A stretch of DNA of 64,000 bases from Cellvibrio sp. 79. Lineage in GTDB: Bacteria > Pseudomonadota > Gammaproteobacteria > Pseudomonadales > Cellvibrionaceae. How positions within the stretch are numbered: position 1 is the stretch's first letter; the number at the start of each line of letters is the position of its first letter. Under the pieces are notes generated by a model, which made no database searches, was not told the DNA's origin, and saw only the letters and a list, made by a program, of their open reading frames with translations. A program made the translations under genes and the position numbers. Positions 48,736-58,324 of the stretch are shown here, piece by piece. The stretch lies in contig MVDH01000001.1 of the NCBI GenBank assembly GCA_003056245.1, positions 2,227,757 through 2,291,756 on the forward strand. The letters run 5' to 3'.

Positions 48736-50025
48736 ATGACTTCATCACCCGATAGCAACGAAAATAATTACAAAGGCTGGAGCGGAATTAAACGTGCGTT
48801 CGCCACGCCGTCTGCACTGACGTTATTTTGCTTTGGCGTGGGTTCAGGCCTACCTTTTTTATTAGTGGGTGGAATGACCCTGTCGACCTGGCTACGCGAT
48901 GTCGGCTTTGAATTAAGTGTGATTGGCTTAATAAGCTTCGCCGGTTTTTTTTACGTACTCAAATTTTTATGGGCACCGTTGATTGATAGATACAGCTTGC
49001 CTTTTTTAGGGCGCCGCAAAGGCTGGCTGGTGGTATCCCTCATAGTACTAATTGTTTCACTGGTAGCAATTGCGTTGCAGGGGCCAACATCATCGCTGAG
49101 TTTTTTTATTGTTTTAGTTGGTTTGGCCGCATTTGCTGGCGCTACCTTGGATACCGTGATTGATGCTTATCGTATTGAAATTGCACCCATAGAATTTCAG
49201 GCTGCGTTGGCCTCAACTTATATTTTGGGTTATCGCATTGCGCTGATTTTATCCGGTGCAGTTGCTTTCTATATCGCTGAACTTTTTAGCTGGACCAGCG
49301 CCTATTTAGCAATGGCTCTCTTCCTGGTCATTCCATTAATTGCCGCCATTACTTGCAAAGAGCCAGACGCTGGGCGCGCTCTTGAGGTACGCGATGTTCA
49401 TGTGATTGATGCTTTTATAAAACCCTTTCAGGAATTTTTTTCGCGTAATGGGATTATGCTGGCATTGGCATTATTACTTTTTGTCGGCTTGTTTAAATTG
49501 CCCGATCAAATGATTGGGGTGATGGCCGGACCTTTTTATCTGGACTCGGGTTACACCAAAGCCGATATAGCAACGGTATCCAAATTATTTGGTGTGTGGG
49601 TGGGAATCGCCGGTGCATTTCTAGGGGGAATTTGCATAGCCGCATTCAGTATGCGGAGCATGTTGGTAGTAGCCACCATTATCGTTTCACTATCGAATAT
49701 CGCTTATTTATTGATGGCAAATAACCCCGGCCAGGAGTGGGCATTTTTTGCCACCATCAGTGCCGATAATATTTCCCAGGGATTTGCCGGTGTTGTTTTG
49801 GTTGCATTTATGTCCAGCCTGACTAACCAGAATTTCACTGCAACGCAATATGCACTGCTCGCATCGCTGGCGAATTTGCCAGGCAAATTTATTGGTGGAC
49901 TTTCCGGTTATATTGTTGAAGCAACCAGCTATTCCTGGTTTTATATTTTTAGCAGTCTGTCGGTGATACCCACTTTATTATTGTTGGCATGGCTGTGGAA
50001 GAAAATTCATATAGAAAATAAATAA
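48736..50025 (+). CDS. ampG: AmpG muropeptide permease
   Basis: A 429-residue major facilitator protein with about twelve membrane helices, of the PAT family. AmpG imports GlcNAc-1,6-anhydroMurNAc peptides for cell-wall recycling. Family features: 'GVGSGLPFLLVGGMTLSTWLRD' near the N-terminus and 'LKFLWAPLIDRY' (about 75-86), followed by 'LGRRKGW'. ampD and ampE are further right in the window. No strong ribosome site was seen at the ATG. Confidence 0.92.
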   Translation: MTSSPDSNENNYKGWSGIKRAFATPSALTLFCFGVGSGLPFLLVGGMTLSTWLRDVGFELSVIGLISFAGFFYVLKFLWAPLIDRYSLPFLGRRKGWLVVSLIVLIVSLVAIALQGPTSSLSFFIVLVGLAAFAGATLDTVIDAYRIEIAPIEFQAALASTYILGYRIALILSGAVAFYIAELFSWTSAYLAMALFLVIPLIAAITCKEPDAGRALEVRDVHVIDAFIKPFQEFFSRNGIMLALALLLFVGLFKLPDQMIGVMAGPFYLDSGYTKADIATVSKLFGVWVGIAGAFLGGICIAAFSMRSMLVVATIIVSLSNIAYLLMANNPGQEWAFFATISADNISQGFAGVVLVAFMSSLTNQNFTATQYALLASLANLPGKFIGGLSGYIVEATSYSWFYIFSSLSVIPTLLLLAWLWKKIHIENK

Positions 50026-50028
50026 CTG

Positions 50029-50058
50029 AAAAAACTGCGCTAACGAATTAGCGCAGTT
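50029..50058 (-). terminator. Terminator of the redox operon (also after ampG)
   Basis: AACTGCGCTAA (50033-50043) and TTAGCGCAGTT (50048-50058) with a CGAA loop; six T follow on the minus strand. It lies between the convergent stops of ampG and the dehydrogenase fusion. Confidence 0.88.
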
Positions 50059-50085
50059 GAAGACCTTACCCATTTCCCTTAACGA

Positions 50086-53000
50086 TTAGCTGCGCCCATT
50101 AGCCCTTTTCAGGACAGGCAACGCAAAACCAAATAGTGATAGCAATAGCAGTTCAATCCAGGCAACTGCCCCACCTCCCCCACCACTACCTTTGTCACCA
50201 CCAGTTGATGCAGCGCTGCTTGATGCAACGCTACTCACAACCACTGAAGAACTTATCGACGAAGAGCTACTAACAACAGAACTTGAACCCATAGCACTGG
50301 AAATTCGCGTCGAACTGATGCTGCTTGCTCCTGCACGCGATGAAACTGAACTTGATGCCACGCTACTTGATACAACCGAACTTGAACTCGATAGTGTTTT
50401 GCTCGAACTCGAAGAACTTACCGGATTAACAATAACAGCCGAACTTGAAGAACGCGACGAACTTGCCACCGAACTTGTCACGACGGAAGAACTTGCAGAG
50501 CTGACACTGGATGACCGCGAACTGGAGGCGACTACCAGTGAACTACTTGCCCGTGATGATGAGAACAACGACGAGCTGGATGAGGACAACGACGAGCTGG
50601 ATGAGGAAACAACCGGCTTCAGGTTCGATGTCCATTCAATCGCTTTACGAATCATCTCTATCATTTTGGGATCGGCAAAATTCGCTTCAACGTGCCCAAC
50701 AGCAGTATAAAAGGTTCGGCCTTTTCCAATACTGTTGGTATAAATCACCGGATGATCTGCCACCGGATAATTAGAGGTATAACTGCTGCGATCCAAAGTA
50801 CCGAGCACTTCCACACCGCTACTTGCGCGCGGATTGTTATTCCAGAAATACCATTCATCACTCAACATCCATTCAGTGCCGATGTGATTAACCAATACGT
50901 TGGTCGTTTTTTCGATAACGACTTTTGCACGTGGAATTCCATCACCGTGGTGAATAAATTCACCGCCACCTAACAACGTGTCGGTATACCAATCCCAATT
51001 GTGCTCGGTATCGGCAGCAGCGTGGGTGCCGACAAATCCGCCACCATTTTCGATGTAGGATTTAAATGCAGCGCGTTGATCCGCCGTGAAAATATCGCCG
51101 GTGGTATTCATAAAAACAATCGTGGAATATTTCGCCAGGTTCGCTACGGTGAACAACGTGGAATCTTCCGAAGCCGTCACGGTAAAACCATTATCAGCGG
51201 CAATCTGTTGCACCATCGCAATACCTGCCGGAATGGAATCGTGACGGAACCCAGCGGTTTTGGAAAAGATCAGCACATTCGGGCAGGCACTACCGCAACT
51301 TACGCGGAACTTACGTGTTCTCGGTACACCCACTTCATTGCCATTGCTGTCGATGAGACTCACACGAATACTGTGTTGACCGGTAGGTAAAATACCCAAA
51401 TCAATTTCATTGGTATTACCTGCAACGATTGCAGGTGCATTATCCAATGAATAAACAAAACCATTGCTATTCAACCAATCGGGATCGGTAATATCCACTT
51501 TTAATTTTATGGATTGTGTTTGATCAACCACTGCATTTGAAATGGGTGCAGCAATATCAATCAACGCAATGTTGTTAACCGCCTCCAAACCATAAGCTTC
51601 AAACTCCCACAATGAATAGCCGTAATCTGTCGCACGTACTGTACCGTGCATGCGAATGTAGCGGCCTTTTTGTCCATCAAGTGCAATGGTTTCCACTCCG
51701 CCGCGACCTGTCGTTGTGGTGTAGGCGTTTTTCCAGGTATCACCATCTTCTGATACATCGATAGTGTATGACTTCGCGTAAGCAGGTTCCCAACGCAAAA
51801 CCACTTGTGTGAAGTAAATATTTTTACCCATGTCGAGTTGCAAATATTGCGGATCAATTTTCGCCTGGCTTTCCCAACGAGTGGCGATATTGCCATCAAT
51901 ACCGGCAGCCGCATTATTGCCACCAAGGATTGAAGACGCAGTTGCTGTTACCGGCGTTAATTCTCCAGGCACACCAGGCACTACTGATGGTGTTCCGAGC
52001 GATGTAATCCATTGATCCAATAACGCAATATATTCCTTATGCTCTATTGCACGGCCAATAGGTGGCATACGGTCATTGGGATCAATACTTTTATCACGTA
52101 AATATAAAATGGAATTTTTTACATCACCGGCCGCAATCACTTTTGCAGCCGTAATACCGTAATCCGCTTGATAATCACGAATGCCGGTTGTGCCTGCATT
52201 GATAATTTTCATTTGGCTAACCGGTGTATTAAAACGCGCATCCCATTGCGAACCGCCATTACCGGTGCCATGGCAATGTGCGCAGTTTGCATCAAGGTAA
52301 GATTTAACACGCTTTTCCAATGAGGCACTGGTATCACTGAGCGCTGCCAACTTATCAAGCGAGCCAACCTGCGCGTTGTTTAATGCAGGAGAAAATAATC
52401 CCAGATTATTCCAGCGCACCAATTGGTTTTCTGTTTTATCCGCGTAAGTGTAATTGCCGTTAAGCTGGCGTGTACTCGCACCGAGAATTTTACTGGATGC
52501 CTGGTTGTGGCAACTTAAACAATCTGCCGGGCTTGGGTAGTGCCAGGTTTGGGTTGCAGTAGAACCATCGGCATTGGTGATAGAAAATGTTTGTTGATCA
52601 CCGCTCGTGAGTAAATCCGCATCGCTATTATCCGCACGCCATTTATAAGTTACGCCATAGATGGTGCCGTCGGCCTTAGTGACAATCAAACGCGTTTCGA
52701 GTCGCTTGGTGATAGAAGGATTGCGCGCATCAACTGGCAAATCAAATTGTTTGATTGCAACCGTTCCTTCGGGGAAGATCCAACTATCTTTTGCGCTCCA
52801 TTGGATTTTTGTATCTTTCGGCAACGAAATCCAGCGGAACTTTTCTGCACGATCTGACCACAGCGGGCTATTGGGAGTAAAAGGTAAAAGATGCGTCGCC
52901 GGTGTTACCGTACTTACATTTATAAACGCGCCGGTCTGCGATAATAATTTAGGAACGCCGGTAAAACTGGCATCCAGTGTGCGCGGCATATTGAGGTAAG

Positions 53001-54765
53001 CGTGTTCAGTCAGTGGCTTTTCCGGCTCAACTTCTTTCGCCGCATACACTTCAAGTTCGTAAAACGAATGGCCATAGTTAGTCGCACGCTCAAGTCCGCT
53101 GAAGCGAATATATTTATACGCGTTGGTATTACTGATGATATGCAATTCCGTTTTGCCACCGCCTTTATTTTGCGTGACCAACGTATCCCAATTCGTACCA
53201 TCAGCAGAGGCTTCAATTAAATATTTGGAACTGTAAGCCGCTTCCCACTTGATTACGATGGTGCCAATCACGGCGCTTTGTGTGAGCGTGAGTTCAAATG
53301 TTTGTGGATTGGAACTCGCACTTTCCCAACGCGAGTTTACATCGCCATCAACTGCTTTCGCGGCGGTATTGCCACCAGCATTGGAAGAAGCATTAACTGT
53401 TGCACCCAACGCGAGATTGGGACCATTATCGCGATCACCAATATAATCGTAGCGATAAATAACACCGTTGCCAAAGGGCTCTTTATCGCAGCAACCCGAT
53501 CCCCATTGCATGACATAAAGTTGATGCGTACGCGGATCAAGTTCCGCATCAATTGCACCCATTACCCCACCGGTGTTGATCGGCATATCTTCTGCGACAG
53601 GTGGGTTATCAGTTGCGGCGAGATTAATGGTTGAAAATTTACTGCTATTGAAATCCCAAAAAATTAAACGGCCGTCGTAGTACGCCGGTAATTTGAAATC
53701 ATTTTCTATCGCATCATCAAAACGATAAACAGGTCCCGCCATGGTTGCCTGGTGGCGAATAGTCCAGAGTGCCGGTTTCGCCGCCGGAAGATTTTTTGCA
53801 CCGGTGTTGCCGCTTGCATTATTAACGATGGTGGTTGCGTTGTAGCCGGCATAAGGTTGGTTGTAACCGATAATGTATGGCCATCCATAGTTGCCCGCTT
53901 CACGCAGCTCGTTCAATTCATCAAGACCGCCAGGGCCTTCTGCACTGTCTGCCGAGGCATCAGGGCCTATATCACCGAGATATAGATAACCGGTTGCTGG
54001 ATCTATATTGATGCGAAAGGGATTGCGAAAACCCATGCCGTAAATTTCTGCGCGATGTGTTGCATCGGCGGGAAATAAATTCCCCGCCGGAATTGTGTAA
54101 CCACCTGCAGCGGTAGGTTTAATACGCAACACTTTACCGCGCAAATCGTTGGTATTACCCGATGTGGTTTGCGCACCGGCCGCAAAATAACCCGACGCCG
54201 CATTGTTATCACCGGTAGTGATAATTAAATTGCCATCATTATCAAATACCAAACTGCCGCCCATATGGCCATGGGCTTCGTTGCCAGTAATCCATTCAAG
54301 GAGAATTTTTTCCGAAGCAGTGTCCAGCGCATTATTGGCTTGCACGGTAAAACGCGATACGCGGGTTTTACTGCCTGGTGACGTGTATTGAACATATACA
54401 TAACCATTTTGGGTAAATTGCGGATCAAGGGCGACGCTCAGCAAACCATCCTCAAATACACAACGCACATTGGGTACGGTGGATGTTTGGGTGGCAACAC
54501 CGCCGTCCAGATTCCAACCATAAAATTTACCGCATTTGCTGACAACAAAAATACGGCCATCTTTTGAAATCGCAAATTCCATCGGCAAATCCAAACCTTC
54601 CGCAACCACTACCCGCTGGAAATCAACAGCTGTTGGCGCTTGCGCCATTGCAACAGGTGCACCGAAAAATGCCATCGAAAAAGAGGCAATGAGTGCGGTT
54701 CGGCAACGATTCGGGATCGCTAGTAAATTGCGCAAAATAGTGGATGAATTACATAAACGATTCAT
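50086..54765 (-). CDS. Giant exported glucose/sorbosone dehydrogenase-haem c-ThuA fusion with GlyGly-CTERM tail
   Basis: About 1559 residues. Signal peptide (about 22-42, ending AMAQA); a beta-propeller of the glucose/sorbosone dehydrogenase type (about 45-442) with 'HGHMGGSLVFD' carrying the probable catalytic His and 'GFRNPFRINIDP'; a discoidin-like F5/8 C domain (about 449-577); a di-haem region (about 588-922) with CLSCH and CAHCH, resembling Shewanella SO_2930 as remembered; a second F5/8 C (about 933-1059); an Ig-like stretch; a ThuA domain (about 1163-1379, 'GGGFVGTHAAAD'); a long poly-Ser linker; and a GlyGly-CTERM-like end (Gly run, hydrophobic helix, KRANGRS). ATG at 54765 has GAGAGG before it. 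Second gene of an operon. It may oxidise extracellular sugars and pass electrons to the haems; substrate is unknown. Confidence 0.85.
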   Translation of the reverse strand: MNRLCNSSTILRNLLAIPNRCRTALIASFSMAFFGAPVAMAQAPTAVDFQRVVVAEGLDLPMEFAISKDGRIFVVSKCGKFYGWNLDGGVATQTSTVPNVRCVFEDGLLSVALDPQFTQNGYVYVQYTSPGSKTRVSRFTVQANNALDTASEKILLEWITGNEAHGHMGGSLVFDNDGNLIITTGDNNAASGYFAAGAQTTSGNTNDLRGKVLRIKPTAAGGYTIPAGNLFPADATHRAEIYGMGFRNPFRINIDPATGYLYLGDIGPDASADSAEGPGGLDELNELREAGNYGWPYIIGYNQPYAGYNATTIVNNASGNTGAKNLPAAKPALWTIRHQATMAGPVYRFDDAIENDFKLPAYYDGRLIFWDFNSSKFSTINLAATDNPPVAEDMPINTGGVMGAIDAELDPRTHQLYVMQWGSGCCDKEPFGNGVIYRYDYIGDRDNGPNLALGATVNASSNAGGNTAAKAVDGDVNSRWESASSNPQTFELTLTQSAVIGTIVIKWEAAYSSKYLIEASADGTNWDTLVTQNKGGGKTELHIISNTNAYKYIRFSGLERATNYGHSFYELEVYAAKEVEPEKPLTEHAYLNMPRTLDASFTGVPKLLSQTGAFINVSTVTPATHLLPFTPNSPLWSDRAEKFRWISLPKDTKIQWSAKDSWIFPEGTVAIKQFDLPVDARNPSITKRLETRLIVTKADGTIYGVTYKWRADNSDADLLTSGDQQTFSITNADGSTATQTWHYPSPADCLSCHNQASSKILGASTRQLNGNYTYADKTENQLVRWNNLGLFSPALNNAQVGSLDKLAALSDTSASLEKRVKSYLDANCAHCHGTGNGGSQWDARFNTPVSQMKIINAGTTGIRDYQADYGITAAKVIAAGDVKNSILYLRDKSIDPNDRMPPIGRAIEHKEYIALLDQWITSLGTPSVVPGVPGELTPVTATASSILGGNNAAAGIDGNIATRWESQAKIDPQYLQLDMGKNIYFTQVVLRWEPAYAKSYTIDVSEDGDTWKNAYTTTTGRGGVETIALDGQKGRYIRMHGTVRATDYGYSLWEFEAYGLEAVNNIALIDIAAPISNAVVDQTQSIKLKVDITDPDWLNSNGFVYSLDNAPAIVAGNTNEIDLGILPTGQHSIRVSLIDSNGNEVGVPRTRKFRVSCGSACPNVLIFSKTAGFRHDSIPAGIAMVQQIAADNGFTVTASEDSTLFTVANLAKYSTIVFMNTTGDIFTADQRAAFKSYIENGGGFVGTHAAADTEHNWDWYTDTLLGGGEFIHHGDGIPRAKVVIEKTTNVLVNHIGTEWMLSDEWYFWNNNPRASSGVEVLGTLDRSSYTSNYPVADHPVIYTNSIGKGRTFYTAVGHVEANFADPKMIEMIRKAIEWTSNLKPVVSSSSSSLSSSSSSLFSSSRASSSLVVASSSRSSSVSSASSSVVTSSVASSSRSSSSAVIVNPVSSSSSSKTLSSSSSVVSSSVASSSVSSRAGASSISSTRISSAMGSSSVVSSSSSISSSVVVSSVASSSAASTGGDKGSGGGGGAVAWIELLLLSLFGFALPVLKRANGRS

Positions 54766-54815
54766 GATTCCTCTCAACCTGGACGGCAAATTTTTTAATA
54801 ATTAATAAATTTTTC

Positions 54816-57257
54816 TTACAGTGACTGAAGAAATTTAATCAACGCACCACGATCAGTCTGGCTCAAATCACTGTAAGCCTGCGCAGACTCAAGACCTTCA
54901 CCGCCGTGCCACATAATCGCTTCGTGTAAAGTCCGTGCGCGCCCATCGTGCAAATAATTCGCACTGGGATTACATTTTTCGCCGCCGTCAACGCCGTCCG
55001 CACTGCCGCCACGTGAACCAGTGACACCGCCCGTTACACAAGGCGATAATCCAATCCCCCACAAAGGCGGCGTGCGCCACTCGGAACCGGATGCTTCACC
55101 TTCGCGCAGGTTGTCGGCGAGGCCGGTGCCCATGTCATGCAACAAAAGGTCGGTGTAAGGATGAATAACCTGGTCGCGCACTTCAGAAAGTGGTGCGTAG
55201 GTGCTGGTGGTAAATGTTTCAACGTGACAAGCGGCGCAGCCCACATCGGTAAACATTTTTTTGCCACGAATAACATCTGCGTCCTGGTAATCGCGTTGCG
55301 AACGCACGCCGAGCAACTGAATATATTTCACAAGATTATTAAGATGTGCTTCGGAAAGTTCAGAGCCGGATGAATTTTCACAACCATTTTGTGCAGAGCC
55401 GCAATCCGGTGTGGGAATTACTGATGTCATCACCCCCATATCGGTATTTAATGCGATTGCAACCTGATGACGCACGCTCGCCGCTGTTGCTTTGTAACCA
55501 AAGCGGCCAAGGCGCCATTGTTTTGTTTCAGGCTCAAATACTTTTTGCGCCCTGCCGGAAATGCCATCACCATTCGCATCGTCTTCGTCGACGAGTGCAA
55601 GAATTGCTGATTCCGGAATAGCTTCCAGCAATCCCATACCGACAAGTTGCGGAGCAATGCGCGCGGAAAATTGTGCGGGAGCACCCTGCTCAAAGGTGAA
55701 GTTGGGTTTGCGTAATCCATCGGTTTCCGTGAAGGAAGTGATGAACACATTTCCCTCCCCTTGTGTTCCATTATTTGCATGTTGTGGTTGCAAAACGCGC
55801 CCGATATCCGGAAGCGGATTGCCATTCGCATCGGCAACTTTGAAAACCCATTTTGTTAATGGCTCCGCTACCGCTGCAACCGGCGCACGACCATTTCTGT
55901 TGTGGCACATCACGCATGAGCCATTAATAAAATAAGGGCCGGCTTTACCAATCATTTCATCGAAATGACCATTCTCTTCCGATTCATCATGGCGGCCATC
56001 AGTAAATTCTGTGTGCGCCAAACGACGACCCAATACAAATGGTTGGCCGTTGTCATAACCAAGGCCATACGCCATTTGCATAAAATGATCATCGGGTTCC
56101 GCCGAAATCTGGCGATTCAAACTGTGCTTTCCACCGAGCATCGCTGCAGCAGGTAATTCAATCGAATCGCGCTGATACGTTTTACCCTGGACAAAGGGCG
56201 CCATATCAGTCACGTCCCACGGAACCAAACCTTTTCCAACAACATATAAAAAAGTACTACCGTAATAGTGATCGCGACCGCGCGGCAATACGGTCTTGTC
56301 CATAAATTGGCTAATTTCGATTTCCAATTTATCGCCAATTTGAATGGGGCGATTTTCCCGGCAGTTGTAATTGGATTCTTTCCAATAATGGGTTTGGTCA
56401 ATCACATTCATCACACCGTTGCCGCAAAATTCCGCGAGCGTATTTTTTCCGATATACCACCATCTATTTTCTGCTTGCAGGTCATCCAGTTTGCTCAGGG
56501 TGGTGACATTCATGCGAATGCCGCTACCGCCTTTGGCGACGTAATCGATAATCTCAACGGAAGCGGTACGATTTTCCCAATAGAACGCGAGGTAATGATC
56601 GTGTAATTGAAAATGGTTTTCCTTGGCATGGCGGTCGCGCGCGCGATCAGAAAAACGGGTAACTAACGCATCGCCGCGATCAAACTGGATATCCGCCTCT
56701 AACACTGTATTTTGATTAAAAAGTGGAACCAGTGTGATCGCACTTGCCGCACTGGAAGATGAAACAGAATTAATCGACGAAGCAATTGAACTTGACGATA
56801 CGAGCGAGCTTGATGATGAAAGCACACTCGATGATGACGAGCTTTTACTTGAACTAATTGACGATGAACTAATTAACGATGAACTAAGGACCGAGCTTGA
56901 ACGCGAACTTGAAACTGCCAGGCTGGATGAACTTGATTTAATGCTCGAACTTGCCACAACAAGGACAGAAGAAAACGCACTGGATTTGCTGCTCACGGAT
57001 AAGCTTGATAACTGGACTACCGAACTGGAAACACCCACAGAGCTGCTCGATAATGAACTACTTATAATCGAACTGATACTAACAGCAGTGGACGATGCAA
57101 CAGTGGATGAAACCGAAATGGATGAAACCAAGCTGGATGAAACTGAAGAACGGGAAACTGCTGGTTGCCCTGAATCATCACTGCCACCGCCTCCACCACA
57201 CGCAGTGAGTAACAATGTAAAACTGCTCAATAATCCTATCGAAGATAAAACACGCAT
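54816..57257 (-). CDS. Poly-Ser lipoprotein with di-haem oxidoreductase (DHOR) domain
   Basis: An 813-residue exported protein. Lipobox LTAC puts the lipid Cys at 20, followed by GGGGG and a poly-Ser spacer of about 140 residues (34-172). The rest includes a family-typical DHOR/COG3488 region with haem c motifs CVMCH (448-452) and CAACH (674-678), and signature stretches 'GDGISGRAQKVFEPE', 'RLGRFGYKA' and 'LHDGRARTLHEAIMWHGGE'. Such proteins are described as putative thiol oxidoreductases or peroxidase-like. The spacer could hold the domain away from the membrane. First gene of the operon, 50 bases before the dehydrogenase fusion. AGGAG precedes the ATG. Confidence 0.87.
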   Translation of the reverse strand: MRVLSSIGLLSSFTLLLTACGGGGGSDDSGQPAVSRSSVSSSLVSSISVSSTVASSTAVSISSIISSSLSSSSVGVSSSVVQLSSLSVSSKSSAFSSVLVVASSSIKSSSSSLAVSSSRSSSVLSSSLISSSSISSSKSSSSSSVLSSSSSLVSSSSIASSINSVSSSSAASAITLVPLFNQNTVLEADIQFDRGDALVTRFSDRARDRHAKENHFQLHDHYLAFYWENRTASVEIIDYVAKGGSGIRMNVTTLSKLDDLQAENRWWYIGKNTLAEFCGNGVMNVIDQTHYWKESNYNCRENRPIQIGDKLEIEISQFMDKTVLPRGRDHYYGSTFLYVVGKGLVPWDVTDMAPFVQGKTYQRDSIELPAAAMLGGKHSLNRQISAEPDDHFMQMAYGLGYDNGQPFVLGRRLAHTEFTDGRHDESEENGHFDEMIGKAGPYFINGSCVMCHNRNGRAPVAAVAEPLTKWVFKVADANGNPLPDIGRVLQPQHANNGTQGEGNVFITSFTETDGLRKPNFTFEQGAPAQFSARIAPQLVGMGLLEAIPESAILALVDEDDANGDGISGRAQKVFEPETKQWRLGRFGYKATAASVRHQVAIALNTDMGVMTSVIPTPDCGSAQNGCENSSGSELSEAHLNNLVKYIQLLGVRSQRDYQDADVIRGKKMFTDVGCAACHVETFTTSTYAPLSEVRDQVIHPYTDLLLHDMGTGLADNLREGEASGSEWRTPPLWGIGLSPCVTGGVTGSRGGSADGVDGGEKCNPSANYLHDGRARTLHEAIMWHGGEGLESAQAYSDLSQTDRGALIKFLQSL

Positions 57258-57284
57258 TCAGTAGGTACTCCTTAACTTCAATTT

Positions 57285-57333
57285 TTAAAAACAAAAAATC
57301 CGTACCGGTTTGGGGGTCAAATGACCAAACCGG
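57285..57333 (-). terminator. Terminator-like hairpin in the leader of the redox operon
   Basis: CCGGTTTG (57305-57312) and CAAACCGG (57326-57333), with inner GTCA/TGAC, form a stem with a small bulge. On the minus strand it is followed by GGATTTTTTGTTTTT, a strong T tract, then the ribosome site and ATG at 57257. No gene reading into it lies closer than 470 bases, so it looks like an attenuator. Confidence 0.65.
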
Positions 57334-57804
57334 GAAATAGCTGCTTACCGGGGATAAAGCCGAAGAATGAAGGATCAATATGAAGAAAATGGTGACACAG
57401 TAACGTAGAAAGCTCGTCCCACTTTTGTGGATTTGCGGCATTAAATGCTTGGGAAAATGGCGTTTAAAGATCGTTTAAGTGGATTTAATTCGTACCGATA
57501 TATTGGTTCTCACAAGAAGTGAGATGCGCATCGCAATAAAAAACCGACCGTAACTTAACTGCAATAAATAACAATTGGTGAGCGAAGCTGGCAAAGACTG
57601 TGTCTCGAAAAATGAACGTGCAACACGTCACAAAAATTTTGCTGAAGATTTCAGGGCGAATTCAAATGAGAGGGAGAAAAATTTTTTACAACACAAGTTA
57701 CCTGCCCCAACCGGATGCGAATGAGGCAGGCTTGCACAATGATAGACAGCAATTAAAGGAGAACCATCAACGGGATAAAATGTGCGCGCACTAAATGCGG
57801 GCAA
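57334..57804. other. Non-coding stretch upstream of the redox operon
   Basis: About 470 bases without a credible gene. Contents seen: the leader part nearest the attenuator, a minus-strand hairpin CCAC-AAAA-GTGG followed by GACG (near 57414-57430), a small TCTCAC/GTGAGA hairpin near 57506, and CCTGCC/GGCAGG near 57700-57733. The promoter of the redox operon should be here, but none was convincing. Confidence 0.5.
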
Positions 57805-58287
57805 CTAATCGCGGAAATTTTCAAACTGCATGGGCATGCCCAATTCAGCAGCGCGCAACGCAGCGATGCATTCCTGCAAATCATCGCGCTTTTTGCCGGT
57901 AACACGAACTTGTTCACCCTGGATGCTGGCTTGAACTTTTAACTTCTTATCTTTCACTAATGCGACTATTTTCTTGGCCAGGTCTTTGTCGATGCCGGTG
58001 CGCACAGTGACTTCACGTTTCACTTGCTTGCCCGCGCTTTTAACTTGACCAATTTCCAGACAACTCACATCAATGCCATTCTTAGCCATAGCGGGTCTAA
58101 GAACGTCCAGCATTTGATCAAGTTGCATTTCAACATCAGAGGTAAGCGTAATTTCATATTCCTTAAGTTCGAAACTTGCATTCACACCTTTAAAGTCAAA
58201 GCGATTGGTAATCAAACGCTGGGCCTGGTCAACCGAATTGGTCAACGCGTGTTTATCCACTTCCGAAACCACATCAAACGATGGCAT
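57805..58287 (-). CDS. yajQ: YajQ family nucleotide-binding protein
   Basis: A 160-residue YajQ (DUF520) protein that begins '[22 protein letters not shown]' as in E. coli. The family binds nucleotides; a Xanthomonas member binds cyclic di-GMP. Two similar alpha/beta halves are visible, ending '[14 protein letters not shown]'. The ATG at 58287 with GAGG before it is preferred to a TTG at 58299. It lies 37 bases after ampE. Confidence 0.94.
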   Translation of the reverse strand: MPSFDVVSEVDKHALTNSVDQAQRLITNRFDFKGVNASFELKEYEITLTSDVEMQLDQMLDVLRPAMAKNGIDVSCLEIGQVKSAGKQVKREVTVRTGIDKDLAKKIVALVKDKKLKVQASIQGEQVRVTGKKRDDLQECIAALRAAELGMPMQFENFRD

Positions 58288-58324
58288 AACTAACCTCAAT
58301 CTCTTTTAAATTAATTCTTAACTA

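Noticed and set aside
50192-50710. Acidic Glu/Leu-rich open frame on the plus strand
   Set aside because: It is the antisense of the poly-Ser linker of the dehydrogenase fusion. Ser codons read backwards give Glu, Asp, Leu and Thr. No ribosome site or family.
56734-57264. Similar acidic frame on the plus strand
   Set aside because: Antisense of the poly-Ser spacer of the DHOR lipoprotein.
57414-57430. c-di-GMP (GEMM) riboswitch in the redox operon leader
   Set aside because: Only the first hairpin and GACG resemble the family; the GCAAAGCC and GGTTACCGA-like parts were not found, so the class is not called.
57600-57794. Plus-strand frame of 64 codons in the gap before yajQ
   Set aside because: No ribosome site, no family, unremarkable composition.
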